A DNA stretch of 64,000 nt, taken from Ifrita kowaldi. Lineage: Eukaryota > Chordata > Aves > Passeriformes > Cinclosomatidae. The notes under the pieces were generated by a model. That model did no database searches. It worked only from the letters and a program-made list of their open reading frames with translations, and had not been told where the DNA came from. The stretch lies in assembly GCA_013398055.1 (NCBI GenBank), contig VZRS01003957.1:124001-188000 (forward strand), in the 5' to 3' direction. Positions 23,734 to 34,492 of this stretch are shown piece after piece (position 1 is the first letter of the stretch; the number at the start of each line of letters is the position of its first letter). The translations under genes were made by a program, and so were the position numbers.

Positions 23734-25227
23734 CTGCAAAGACAAGGACATGAAAGCACTAAAAAAGTCATTTATTTAAACAAGTTTTTGCCTTCTGTGA
23801 CTTTTCTTTTTTTCATAATAATCAGAATTTCAGGATTTTTTTTTTTCCCTTGAAGATCGAATACAAAATTCCAGCTGTTAGGAAAAACAGCATCAAAAAT
23901 GGCATATTCAGCTTCAATTAAGAAATTGCATTTTGGGGTGGATTAATGCTTTCTCCACTTTCACATTAAGCAAACTGATTGTTGAGCAGTAAATCCTCCA
24001 TTATATCAAAAGGAATATCTAGAATATAATATTGCAAAGTGGGATCTGTTTAGGAATTTTGTGCCTCTGAGTGAGAGTGAAGATTTGTTGTAGGGATGTT
24101 TGTGTGTTTAAAGGAAGAAAATGCCTTTGAAATGACATTTCCTGTGCTCCCTTAGCCTGCAGCTGTGCTTTGCCACACTCTGGTTTGAAGTCTCTGGCAG
24201 CAGTGACTTTTCATCTGCCTCTGATTGTCTCTGCTGTGGTCATTTTTAATTAGAAAAGGGTTTTTAAGGTATGCAGGTACTTTTATACATAAAAACTTCA
24301 TTAAAATAAATATATTTCATTAAAATAGAACAGTTGCCTGTGAACGTGGATGCTCTGGCATGCAAATGAGTTTAAAATGAAAATTGTTAAGTCAATATTT
24401 GTGCATTGGTACGTAGATTTTTCTTTGTAAAATCACAAATTTAGACTCTTTAAAAGTTATTTTCAGTTTGCTATGTACAAAGAAGTGCTGGCAAAGTTTC
24501 TTCATAGTTGTTTTTAGAAGAAATGGGGAAATAATTCATGTAGGGAACTTTGGAGATGTGGAAAACAGATCCAGTCAAGATTCCTTCAGGGAATGCTGCT
24601 GGAGGCAGGTTCTGCCCTCAGGCCCAGGCAGTTCAGCTGATTGACCTCCAATTATTCAGGGTTGCTTTGCTTAACCAGGGGCATCTCTGCCCCTTCCCTG
24701 CCCTGGCACCTGCTCCTCTGCTGCCCTGAAGATGAACAAAAAGCAAAAATCCAGCATTTGAAAAAAATAATTGGCTTAATTTTTACCTGATAAAATACCC
24801 AGCCCGTGCAATATCAAGCATCAGTGGGAAATTCTGCACCAGCTGTGTGATGTGCCTGTCCCTAAGATGAGAAATTAGCATTTCTGAGATGCTGCAGGCT
24901 GTTTGTGTAGCTCAGGAAATGATCAGCTGGGCCTGTGTCCCTTCTCTTTATGATCTGAAGGATTATCAGTGGCTGGGGTGGTGTCACAGCCAGAGGCTCT
25001 GGGGCTGTGGGTGCAGCTCTTGGCACCGTGGTGGCACCAACAGAAGTTCACAAAAGGGGGAATTCACTTCTTTTAAGAGTTTTTTTTTCCTTCTAAAAGC
25101 AAAATGCAGTGTGGAGTTTGTGCTGTTCTAGGTGGTGGTTGTTGTTACTTGGCCTCAAAATTGTTCTTTAATCAGAGGGACGTGCTCAGGTTACCAACAC
25201 TGCTAAAAATTAACACCAAAGCCCAGT

Positions 25228-25412
25228 CACAGAACCACGGAATGGTTTGGGTTTGAAGGGATTTTAAATCCCATCCCATTCGACCCCTGCCATGGGCAGG
25301 GACACCTCCCACTGTCCCAGGCTGCTCCAAGCCCCAATGTCCAGCCAGGGCCTGCCCACCCTCCCAGGGAACAATTCCTTCTCAATATTTAATCTAAACC
25401 CACCCTCCTTCA
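25228..25412 (-). mobile_element. CR1 LINE 3' fragment
   Basis: 'cacagaaccacggaatggtt' then TGGGTTTGAAGGGATTTTAA and 'gggacacctcccactgtccc', ending in the caattccttctcaatattta block. A middle segment (the 'cctggccttgg...gatccagg' block) is missing, so this copy carries an internal deletion. Confidence 0.92.
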
Positions 25413-25794
25413 GATGTGCAGAAGAATTTATCCAAAGTAAAATGTCCACTTTGTGTGCTGTTCCTTATGGGAAAATCCCCACTCCTGGTTTATATTTGCT
25501 CTTATCCTCTCAAAGAGGAGAAGCAATTCCTGATTTTCATTTCCCCTCTTCAAATCTTTCACAAGTCGACATTCAAATTGTCACTACTATGAACCTGAGA
25601 CTTGTAAAATGGTTGGTTTTTTTCCAAGCTATTGATCAGCTACTAAAAGCTCTAACTAAAGATCCAACATTTAAAGTCTACAGATGAAGGCCTTTATTTG
25701 CTGAGGACATAAAGAACAGTCAGTAGTTGCCTTCAGAGGGATGTGGCTCTGTTGTGTGAGAGCCTCTTTATAGGTAAAGCCATAAACTCTGTGC

Positions 25795-25914
25795 TTGGTT
25801 TGGTTTTTTTGTTTAAAGTTGGTTTGGTTTTTTGTTTTAAGTTGGTTTGGGTTTTTTGTTTAAAGTTGGTTTGGTTTTTTTTGTTTAAAGTTGGTTTGGT
25901 TTTCTTGTTCAAAG
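25795..25914. repeat. Minisatellite, five 23-25 bp units
   Basis: Five consecutive units of the form TTGGTTTGG, T-run, GTTTAAAG (starting at 25795, 25819, 25842, 25866 and 25891) differ mainly in T-run length. A frame that stays open across it (Leu-Val-Phe-rich) comes from the repeat and is not a gene. Confidence 0.93.
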
Positions 25915-25964
25915 TTGTTTTCCAGTTGGGACATTTTCATTCATCTTTGGAGCCCTGCAAACAG

Positions 25965-26021
25965 TTGGAACTGGATGATCTTTAAGGTCCCTCCCAACCC
26001 AAACCATTCAATGATTTGATG
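25965..26021 (+). mobile_element. CR1 LINE 3' tail, plus orientation
   Basis: GGATGATCTTTAAGGTCCCT then CCCAACCCAAACCATTCAAT, followed by GATTTGATGG. This is the sense CR1 terminus, about 55 bp. Confidence 0.88.
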
Positions 26022-27210
26022 GTCTTTAAATGCACAATAATTCCAGATTTCCATATACTTAGAAACGTATTTGCTGGTATAAGGCAGACTCGTTAAGCTG
26101 ATGAGAATGGTCCTTGGATGTAAGTATTTAAAAATGAGATGGTTTTTGGATGATGAGTTTGAAATCCTCATTTCTCAACTGCCACATTCAGCTCTGCTTG
26201 GTTTTAGCATCTTTGCAATTCTCAGTCTCCACTGGTTATAATGATATATTCATTTTCTAGTTGGATTTAATTCTCAATTAAATTTTCTTAAAGCAGTTTT
26301 TCCTTACTGAGTATTTTGAGCTTTTCAGAGATAATTTTTACATATTTTCTATTATTTCCTTTTTTGAGTGATCTTGTTAGAATTCCCTGAAAGCCCCAAG
26401 AACACTCCACGGTGTCCCAGTGTTTGGTTTCCATCTGGCAGTTTCAGAGCTCTTTAGCCAGGACTGAATTACGTGAGCGTTAGAACAGTATAAATTCAAT
26501 TATTTCTATAAAAATTAAACTCCTCATGAAAGAATTCTGTTGTTGATACCTCAGGGCTTTGGACTTTTACTTTCTTGTTTTCACATAATTATCTACACAA
26601 ACACTTGCATGGAATTCATCCCCTTCACGCCGGCAAGGATTTCACTACTGGCACAGCATTTCCATGCAGATTTTAGGCAGTGAGGTTGATTTTCAGTGCA
26701 GACTTCCTGAAAAACAGAGTTTCCATCAGTTTTAACTCCTAGGAATGATTTGAGAGCAGAGTCTGGATACCAGGAGGAGAGCAGAGTTCTGGGTGTTGAT
26801 GCTTTCTTTGTGCTGTGCAGTGTTTTTTGAGTGAGCTGCTTTTTTCCTTCCTCCTAAAAATAAATCGGGAGGTATTCCAGCCTAGGAGAGAGACCAAAAA
26901 CTTTGTCCTTCATTAGTCAATCAGTTGTTATTTTTGCTAAAAAGGAATTCTCTCAAATGTCAAGTCTTTCAGAAAGCCAAGTTTCCTACAGGAAATCTGT
27001 CGCCTTTTTAGAGAAATGGAAGTTGGGTTGGGCCTGGTTTGGATCCCAAAGGTTATTCCTGGAGTTTCAGACTTCTTTGGATCTGATGTGTTCTGATGCC
27101 CACTAAGGAGGAGCCACTGCTCCACAGCTTCATCCTTTGCACCTCAGGTCCCTATTTTCTATTTTCCTCAGATTTTCTATTTCCATGCGGATGTGCAGGG
27201 CTTGGGCAGG

Positions 27211-27340
27211 TCATGGAATTGCAGAATTCCAGACTGGTTTGGGTTGGAGGGGACTTTAAATCCCATCCAGTTCCATGGGCAGGGACACCTCCCACTATCC
27301 CAGGGTGCTCCAAGCCCTGTCCAACCTGGCCTTGCAGGTC
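27211..27340 (-). mobile_element. CR1 LINE 3' fragment
   Basis: 'tcatggaattgcagaattcc' then GACTGGTTTGGGTTGGAGGG and 'gggacacctcccactatccc' through 'ctgtccaacctggccttg'. Complement of the CR1 tail. Confidence 0.92.
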
Positions 27341-28271
27341 CTGGAGCAAGGATGGATGTGGGTGAGTTCCATTGCTCTGTCTGCATCTGCCCTTGGAATG
27401 CAGATCTCATCTCCAGTTTTTCACACATTTTTCCATGTGATTTTCAGGAGACTTTCATTTTCTGGCAGGGTTTGGTTTTTTTTTAGCATTCTGGGCAGCA
27501 CCTGAGCTTAACCTCAATTAACACTCCCAAGTATTAAAATATGATAATAAAGAACAGCCATTTTGCTGATGTGGACTGGCAGGAACTAAGAATAGGCTGC
27601 AATTTTCGGAGCAGCCTAAGGGGATTACACCCTCTAAATCCCTGTGAAACACAGAATTTGTGCACCTGCTGGAGGCTTTTTTTCAAAAATACCAACTTGA
27701 ACATCAAAATCTTTGCATTTGAATATTTCCTTGCTTGTATAAATGAGAGAGACCCCATTGAGCTGGGAGAGGGAAGCTTAGATCTGTGTATGCTGATTTT
27801 TTTTTTTTAAATGGGCATCTATTAAAAACAAAGCAAAAACTCTTCAAAAGTGATTTAGAAGGATAGATCTGCTAGATCTGGATGTCTTCCCCTTCTCTGC
27901 TGGGATGCAGGGAATGCTTGATACAAATTGGGCCTCCTAATGGCAGGATGTTCCAGAAGTGGCTGTGCTGGGTACAGATCAGGATGATCCTGATGCTCCT
28001 CACACTTCTGATGTATTATCAGCGCCAGGGAGGATGAACAGACTTCAACAATATTTTTGTGGTTGTTGTTTGTTATTTAAATATAGTGAAACAAATGATC
28101 TGAAGCAGGCAGTGGGCCTTTGAAGTGCGCTTGAAGTGACAGTTCTGGCCCTGCTCTGAGGAAGTGCAGGCCTTGCTTCTCCTGAAGTCTTTGTATTAAT
28201 TGGTTTTTTTAAAAATTATTATTTCCCTGAGCTGCTGGGACAATTCACAGCAAAGCTGGTTAAACACACTA

Positions 28272-28405
28272 ATCCCAGCATCCCAGAGTGGTTTGGGTTG
28301 GAAAGGACCTTTAAACCCACCCAGTTCCACCCTCTGCCATGGGAACACCTTTCACAGACCAGGTTGCTCCAAGCCCCATCCAACCTGGCCTAATGTTCCC
28401 CATCT
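28272..28405 (-). mobile_element. CR1 LINE 3' fragment
   Basis: 'atcccagcatcccagagtgg' then TTTGGGTTGGAAAGGACCTT through 'gctccaagccccatccaacc'. Complement of the CR1 tail. Confidence 0.92.
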
Positions 28406-28520
28406 TTACAGAAAAATCCTTTAAAAATCATCAATTTGATGGAGAACTTGTCAAAATCTTTGTTTCCCACTCTAAAGTATGACAGAGCTGATAATTCTGA
28501 TAACTGTGCTTCAAGAGAAA

Positions 28521-28557
<37 letters not shown>
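28521..28557. repeat. (ATT)n microsatellite, about 12 units
   Basis: A pure 37-bp ATT tract, the longest uninterrupted trinucleotide repeat in the window. Confidence 0.96.
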
Positions 28558-29322
28558 GTAACATAATTTGCCTTTTGGCACAATAAAATGACTCCACTTT
28601 GTCACGAGAGCTTTAGTTGTCCTTATGACTTGAGTAAGTAATTTTTCAACCACGTCAAATGCAGAAAAATCTCTTGTGTATCTTTTGCAGGTTAAAATAA
28701 ATCCTGCTTAGCCCTAGAGGTTTATTCTGCCCTTGGAAAGATTTACCACTTTAGTTCAATGGAAATCTCATACAAATACTTTTGTATCAGCAAAATCAGG
28801 TTTTTAGTGGATGAAAACCTCTGGTTCCTTTAAGAACTTCAGATTCTGCTCCCAAACCAGGTCTGGGCAGGTCTGAACCACCTTGGGCCAGCCTCTGGCT
28901 CCTTTAAAGGTGTTCTGAAAAATCACTTTCAGCGTAGAAAAATTGTTTTAACCTTTCTGCTGCTGTGTTTTCCCGAAGTTGATAATTACCAATTAGCAGT
29001 TTGCATTTAGAGATGATACAGCCTGATAAAAATCAGGATGGATGTTGTGCTTCGAGGAATTACCTTGAGGCTTTTCTGGATGCAAACATGGATTTGTTCC
29101 GTGTGTTTCAGGGTCTGGTGTGCTTTGGTGTTTTCTTGGTTTTTCCTCCTATTTTTCTATTTTCCCTGGTTTTGTTGTCTGTTTCCCCTATTTTCCTTTG
29201 GTTTTTTTCCCGTGGGAGCACTCAGAGATCACACGGGTCTAAGTGATCCCAGCTTTGTGCTCCTGGGTGATTTTCTAACTAAGGATTAAGTAAACCTTAA
29301 TGAAAACAGTTTTTCTCTCTCC

Positions 29323-29420
29323 AAAGCTCATCTCATTCCACGCCCTGTCCTGGACAGGGACACCCTCCACCATCCCAGGATGCTCCAAACGCCATCCAAC
29401 CTGGCCTTGGACACTCCCAC
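29323..29420 (-). mobile_element. CR1 LINE fragment lacking the terminal part
   Basis: 'aagctcatctcattccacgc' then 'gacagggacaccctccacca', 'tgctccaaacgccatccaac' and 'ggccttggacactcccac'. Complement of the CR1 tail without the TTTGGGTTGG end. Confidence 0.85.
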
Positions 29421-30683
29421 ATTGAACACTCTTCTCTCTCTTTTTATTTCAAGGCTGATATTATTGATTTGGCTTCTGATAAAATCCTTTACAATGTACA
29501 GAAGCTCAGTGGTGAGGTTTTTCAGGCTCTTTCCAAGACAGTGGTTTGTTGTCTTTTGCTGCATCCTGACAGTTGGAAGCAGATGACTAATTTGCTTTTT
29601 GAGGTATTTGCACTGTGGGCGTACGGCACGACTCCCACGACAGCAATTCAAGTGCTTTCACCCTGTAAATACATTTTGGATTACACTCAGGTTAGTCAGG
29701 GAGTGGTTTTTTTAGAAAATAAATACATATTTTAATAGGACTGTTATTTGAAAAAAAAACTCAGCGAGAACGCAGAGAATTAAAATGTATTTCAAGTGAA
29801 ATAACGAAATCTTGCAGGAATTAGGTGTGTACAAGGTCTAACATCTCTCCTGAATATTTGTGCTTCTGTTGTCTCATCAGAAGAATCAGGAGGATAATTA
29901 AAATGTCAGCTCATGGTGTTAATAACGACGCAGGGAATTTGCTCTGGTGGAACAGCAGCTGCATTGCTGGTGTGGAACTCCTAGGCCAGGCACTCCCAGC
30001 AGGTTGGCTGGGAGCCCATTCCAGTAGCGAGGCTGGGATGAGCTCTGTCCCTTCCCCCTTCATCCCAAATCTCTCTGTTGTGGTTTCCACCTGATGGAGG
30101 ATTCAGGACTGGATTTGGGGTCATTACCCAGATGCCCTGAGCCTCCTGAGCCTGCAGCTCATCATCAGATCTGCTGCACCCACCCATCCTTTCCTGCAGC
30201 TTCAAGTGTTCCTCTTCCCACTGCCCTTACACACCCAAATCCATGGAATTCTAAAATGAATGTTGTGTGTGTGTAACTTTTGGGGCCAGCTGGGGTGATG
30301 TGCTAAACAGTGCAAATCCTCACAGCTCCTGCTGCTCCCACCCTGAGCTGAGGAGCTCCTCCTACTAAAACACAGCACCTGGGATTCTGCTTGGCTTGGA
30401 CTTCTAAATTGAGGCAACTCACAGGAATTGTTTCTATAAAGGAGGGGAGATGGGAGGAATCAAAAGCTGTGGTATGACTTCATCATTTTGCTGTGGTTGA
30501 CGTTTCAGTGCCAGCTCAGACACCCTTTGTGCATTGAATCTCTAAGCCTGCACTGGCTTCAGACAGTAACTGCACCAGCCAGACTTGTTCAACATTCCAA
30601 ATGTTGTGCAGGAGCATAAAATTGGAAGAGGGAGGAGGATTGCTGGCCACTGATCCCGGTGTTTGTGTGGAGCCAGTGCTTGG

Positions 30684-30808
30684 TGTTCCAGGAAGGCCTG
30701 GACATGGCACTCAGTGCTCTGGGCTGGGGACAAGGCGGGGATCAGGCACAGCTTGGACTTGATGGTGCTGGAGGTCTTCTCCCACCTGAATGATTCTGGG
30801 ATTCTGTA
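30684..30808 (+). mobile_element. CR1-family 3' tail (second subfamily), plus orientation
   Basis: 'ggaaggcctggacatggcac', 'tcagtgctctgggctgggga' and CTTGGACTTGATGGTGCTGG run to 'cacctgaatgattctgggat'. This resembles an avian CR1 subfamily end that differs from the main family here. It lies inside the duplicated block and recurs 926 bp downstream. Confidence 0.75.
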
Positions 30809-31210
30809 CTTGCAAAAAGGATGGAGAAAAAAAGCCACCAAAAACCCAGCAGGAAGGACTGTGGAAGTGCTGAACTCCTCCTGTTGCAGCCTGAGCAGGT
30901 CCCAGGACTTTGTGTTTTCTCATTTCCTTGGATAATGGGAGTTTGAGGAGAATCCACAGACCAGGAGTTGAGCAGTTGCTTGAGTTTTGTCCACAGTTCC
31001 AGGTCCCATCCCTGGAATTTCTTCTGGGCTTGTGTGGATGACAATAAAGTAAACAAATCTCTCATTTATCAAAGGAATGACCTAACTCATGCCAGGTTCA
31101 AACCATTCCAGAGTGTTAACTTCCTTCTTAATGCCACAATAGCTCTGCTGCCTCTGCAGTCCAGCCTCTCATCCTGAGGTGTTACTGGACCACACACAGC
31201 TTCTGTGGCT

Positions 31211-31352
31211 TTAAACTGAAAAAAGGTGGATGGAGATGGGATATTGAGAAGGAATTATTCCCTGTGAGACCCTGGCACAGGCTGCCCAGAGAAGCTGTGG
31301 CTGCCTCTGGATTCCTGGAAGTGTCCAAGGCCAGGTTGGAGCAACCTGGGCT
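31211..31352 (+). mobile_element. CR1 LINE 3' fragment cut off at the N
   Basis: 'tttaaactgaaaaaaggtgg', 'atgggatattgagaaggaat', 'caggctgcccagagaagctg' and 'gtccaaggccaggttggagc' are CR1 in sense orientation. It stops at 'aacctgggct' exactly at the undetermined base and so lacks its terminus. Confidence 0.9.
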
Positions 31353-31353
31353 N
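31353..31353. other. Undetermined base at the junction of the two 925-bp copies
   Basis: A single N separates the end of copy 1 and the start of copy 2. It probably stands for a contig join of unknown length. Confidence 0.9.
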
Positions 31354-32278
31354 TTGTTTCTATAAAGGAGGGGAGATGGGAGGAATCAAAAGCTGTGGTA
31401 TGACTTCATCATTTTGCTGTGGTTGACGTTTCAGTGCCAGCTCAGACACCCTTTGTGCATTGAATCTCTAAGCCTGCACTGGCTTCAGACAGTAACTGCA
31501 CCAGCCAGACTTGTTCAACATTCCAAATGTTGTGCAGGAGCATAAAATTGGAAGAGGGAGGAGGATTGCTGGCCACTGATCCCAGTGTTTGTGTGGAGCC
31601 AGTGCTTGGTGTTCCAGGAAGGCCTGGACGTGGCACTCAGTGCTCTGGGCTGGGGACAAGGTGGGGATCAGGCACAGCTTGGACTTGATGGTGCTGGAGG
31701 TCTTCTCCCACCTGAATGATTCTGGGATTCTGTACTTGCAAAAAGGATGGAGAAAAAAAGCCACCAAAAACCCAGCAGGAAGGACTGTGGAAGTGCTGAA
31801 CTCCTCCTGTTGCAGCCTGAGCAGGTCCCAGGACTTTGTGTTTTCTCATTTCCTTGGATAATGGGAGTTTGAGGAGAATCCACAGACCAGGAGTTGAGCA
31901 GTTGCTTGAGTTTTGCCCACAGTTCCAGGTCCCATCCCTGGAATTTCTTCTGGGCTTGTGTGGATGACAATAAAGTAAACAAATCTCTCATTTATCAAAG
32001 GAATGACCTAACTCATGCCAGGTTCAAACCATTCCAGAGTGTTAACTTCCTTCTTAATGCCACAATAGCTCTGCTGCCTCTGCAGTCCAGCCTCTCATCC
32101 TGAGGCATTACTGGACCCCACACAGCTTCTGTGGCTTTAAACTGAAAAAAGGTGGATGGAGATGGGATATTGGGAAGGAATTATTCCCTGTGAGACCCTG
32201 GCACAGGCTGCCCAGAGAAGCTGTGGCTGCCTCTGGATTCCTGGAAGTGTCCAAGGCCAGGTTGGAGCAACCTGGGCT
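31354..32278. repeat. 925-bp direct repeat, copy 2
   Basis: This is the second copy of the block at 30428-31352. Differences seen include A/G at 31629 (gacgtggc for gacatggc), aaggtgggg for aaggcgggg, atcccagtg for atcccggtg, and ttgcccac for ttgtccac. The level, near 1%, is what allelic haplotypes in a wild bird could show. Confidence 0.95.
31610..31734 (+). mobile_element. CR1-family 3' tail (second subfamily), duplicate copy
   Basis: Same element as at 30684-30808, shifted by 926 bp as part of the duplicated block. Confidence 0.75.
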
Positions 32279-32367
32279 AGTGGAAGGTGTCCCTGCCCAT
32301 GGCAGGGGGTGGAATGGGATGGTCTTGAAGGTCCTTTCCAACCCAATCCATTTTGTGATTCTTTGAT
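32137..32367 (+). mobile_element. CR1 LINE 3' fragment with complete terminus
   Basis: This has the same start as the truncated copy at 31211 but continues past 32278 through 'ggtgtccctgcccatggcag', 'tcttgaaggtcctttccaac' and CCATTTTGTGATTCTTTGAT. It is the intact sense CR1 3' end. Confidence 0.93.
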
Positions 32368-32906
32368 ACTGGAATCGAGGGCAAAAAATCCCAGTATTCC
32401 CCGATACAGTTCTGTCTGTCCTCTTCTGGTTGGTTCGTGCAGCGAGTAATGGGGTAGAAGACATCCTCCATCATCATCCTATTGGGAAAAGAGGTGCAAA
32501 CACAGTTGGGAATGTTTGGAGAGATTTCCAGCCACCCTTGGAATGGCAGTTTTCCTTCCTGGTTGACCTGGAGTACTGATCCTTCCATTGCTGCTCCGTG
32601 GCATGCAAAAATTAGCACAAAAAGCTCAGAATTGTCCCAGTTTCACTTAAATATTTTACTGACTGCTGCTTAACATGGAAAAAATGGTTCTGTGGCAGGG
32701 AATTACTCATCCATCTTCAAAATTCCTGTGTGTTGGCAAAGCTCAGAACGAAACCTGTAAGAGCTGTGGAACAGTGTGGGCACCTCAGGTGTGTTCAGGT
32801 GGGAGTGAGAACAGTTCCACCAAAGCCCCAGCAGTGCTGCACAGGTGGGAGCAGGGAGGATGGACACATCCATGCCTGGAACTCCTCACTTAAATTCTCC
32901 TCAAGC

Positions 32907-32968
32907 CACAGATCCAGGATGGTGTGGGTTGGGAAGGACCTTTAAGGTCATCTCATTCCAACCCCCAG
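32907..32968 (-). mobile_element. Short CR1 3' tail
   Basis: 'cacagatccaggatggtgtg' then GGTTGGGAAGGACCTTTAAG and 'gtcatctcattccaaccccc'. Complement of the CR1 tail, about 60 bp. Confidence 0.88.
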
Positions 32969-34436
32969 GTACCTGAATCCAGCTCAGCTCTCCAGCCTCT
33001 CCCAGCTTTTCACCTTCAGTTCCCTGGATGTGCTGCACAGGAGCTTTTTTAAGACTGAACTGCCTGTCCCAAATCTGGAACCTGGGGTGGCTGGAGCCTC
33101 GGCAGTTTAAAAACAAAACACCCCCGTCTTCAGATGAGTCTTTTTCCTCTTTTTTTGCCATTTCTTCTCAGTCAGGATAAGAGATAATTGTACCTTTGTG
33201 CAAGCACAGGGGCTCAGAAGGAGGTGTCAATTAGAAATCTGTTGTTTCATCTCCTGGTGAAGGAACAGCAGTGAGAAATTTAACACTGTAAAGCTCATTT
33301 TGGTCCCATTTTTACCAGCTCTGCCTCTGCATTCTGATCCTGCCAACAGCCAAACTGCAGTTATTAAAGGATTATTCTAATTGTGAGAACTTGGTAATTC
33401 CTTACCTTCAGCCATCCTTTTTTTTAAAAAAAAGACTGATTTAGCAGGAAAACTCTCCTTGCAGGGGTATGATTTGGGCAGCTTGGTGGCATTGGGAAGC
33501 TTCTGATCCATGGTAATTCCTATGGATATATTTAGCAAGAACACTGTTTGCTTACACTGTTTTTTAATCTTTCATTAATAGAAAGATTTTAATCTTTCAT
33601 TCAGCAGTGTTTCCAGATTTGAATAGTGGGAATTTGCTTTTATTGGCCTTTGTTTCCCTGCAGCCAACCTGCTGGAAAAGTCCTGATCCTTAGTTTCACT
33701 TTGGAAGCTGCTGATCCTGGCTGGAGCAGGGAGGTGTGGTGGGGAATGACATTTCATCTTGGTTTTAAAGTCCAGTGAATAGCAACCAGATAGAAATCAA
33801 ATTATTTTTCTCAGTATTTCAAATACATTTCCATTGAATTGTGCCTCTACAGTATAAGCAGATAAAAAGCTGGACTATATTAGCAAAATAAGTTGTATTT
33901 TCTGAGACTCAGAACCTTCCTAGTGGCATTTTTTTTTGAGAAAACAGAGTATTAATACCAAATAACTTTGCTAAAAAGATTGCTCCTTTTTTTTTAATGT
34001 TTAGCCCACATTCTGGCTGTTGCTAAGGGTTCACTTTTCCCTTTTTTTCCCCTCATTCCCTTGCTGAAAACCTCCCACCACTCTATTCCTCACAAAGGCT
34101 TGACAGAAAGTGGCTCTGACAGCAGGGTTATTTAAGAGCTCTCTATCTTCAATGTTATAGTACCCAGGTACTCTGAATTATTACACATTAATGTTCCAGG
34201 ATGTCTGTGAACTGTGAGACTTTGCCCTTTTTATCCACTCTGACAGTCTGATCTGAAACTTGGATCCTCAGCCCCAGAATAAATGTGTCCAACTCTAATG
34301 AAAAATCCTATCAAAAATATAAATCTCATCATGTTCTGAAGGCCTGTGAAATACTGTGCTCTGAGCTACTCCTGGTACCTGCCCTTGGAGATCCAACTCC
34401 AGATTGGTTTTAGGGAGCTGCTTCAGAAAAAAAAGG

Positions 34437-34492
34437 GAATATGAGGTTAAAAAATGGAATTTGAGGTTTAAAAAATGGAATTTGAGGTTAAA
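34437..34492. repeat. 20-21 bp tandem repeat, 2.7 units
   Basis: The unit GGAATTTGAGGTTTAAAAAA plus T is repeated nearly three times with single-base length changes. Confidence 0.9.

Larger units (their letters stand above)
30428..31352. repeat. 925-bp direct repeat, copy 1 (probable unmerged contig end)
   Basis: This block is repeated at 31354-32278 with an exact offset of 926 bp and about eight single-base differences. No length differences are apparent (matching open frames keep the same offset). The only base between the copies is the undetermined base at 31353. Copy 1 breaks off inside a CR1 element that copy 2 carries through to its proper 3' terminus. Confidence 0.95.

Noticed and set aside
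25743..25985. 80-codon hydrophobic open frame (Leu-Val-Phe rich) that looks like a small membrane protein
   Set aside because: It is generated by translation of the T-rich minisatellite and a CR1 tail; no start context or family supports it.
30516..32103. Paired open frames of identical length 926 bp apart, suggesting a duplicated gene
   Set aside because: They come from the near-identical 925-bp block, which is probably an assembly duplication, and partly from CR1-family sequence. No known protein is seen.
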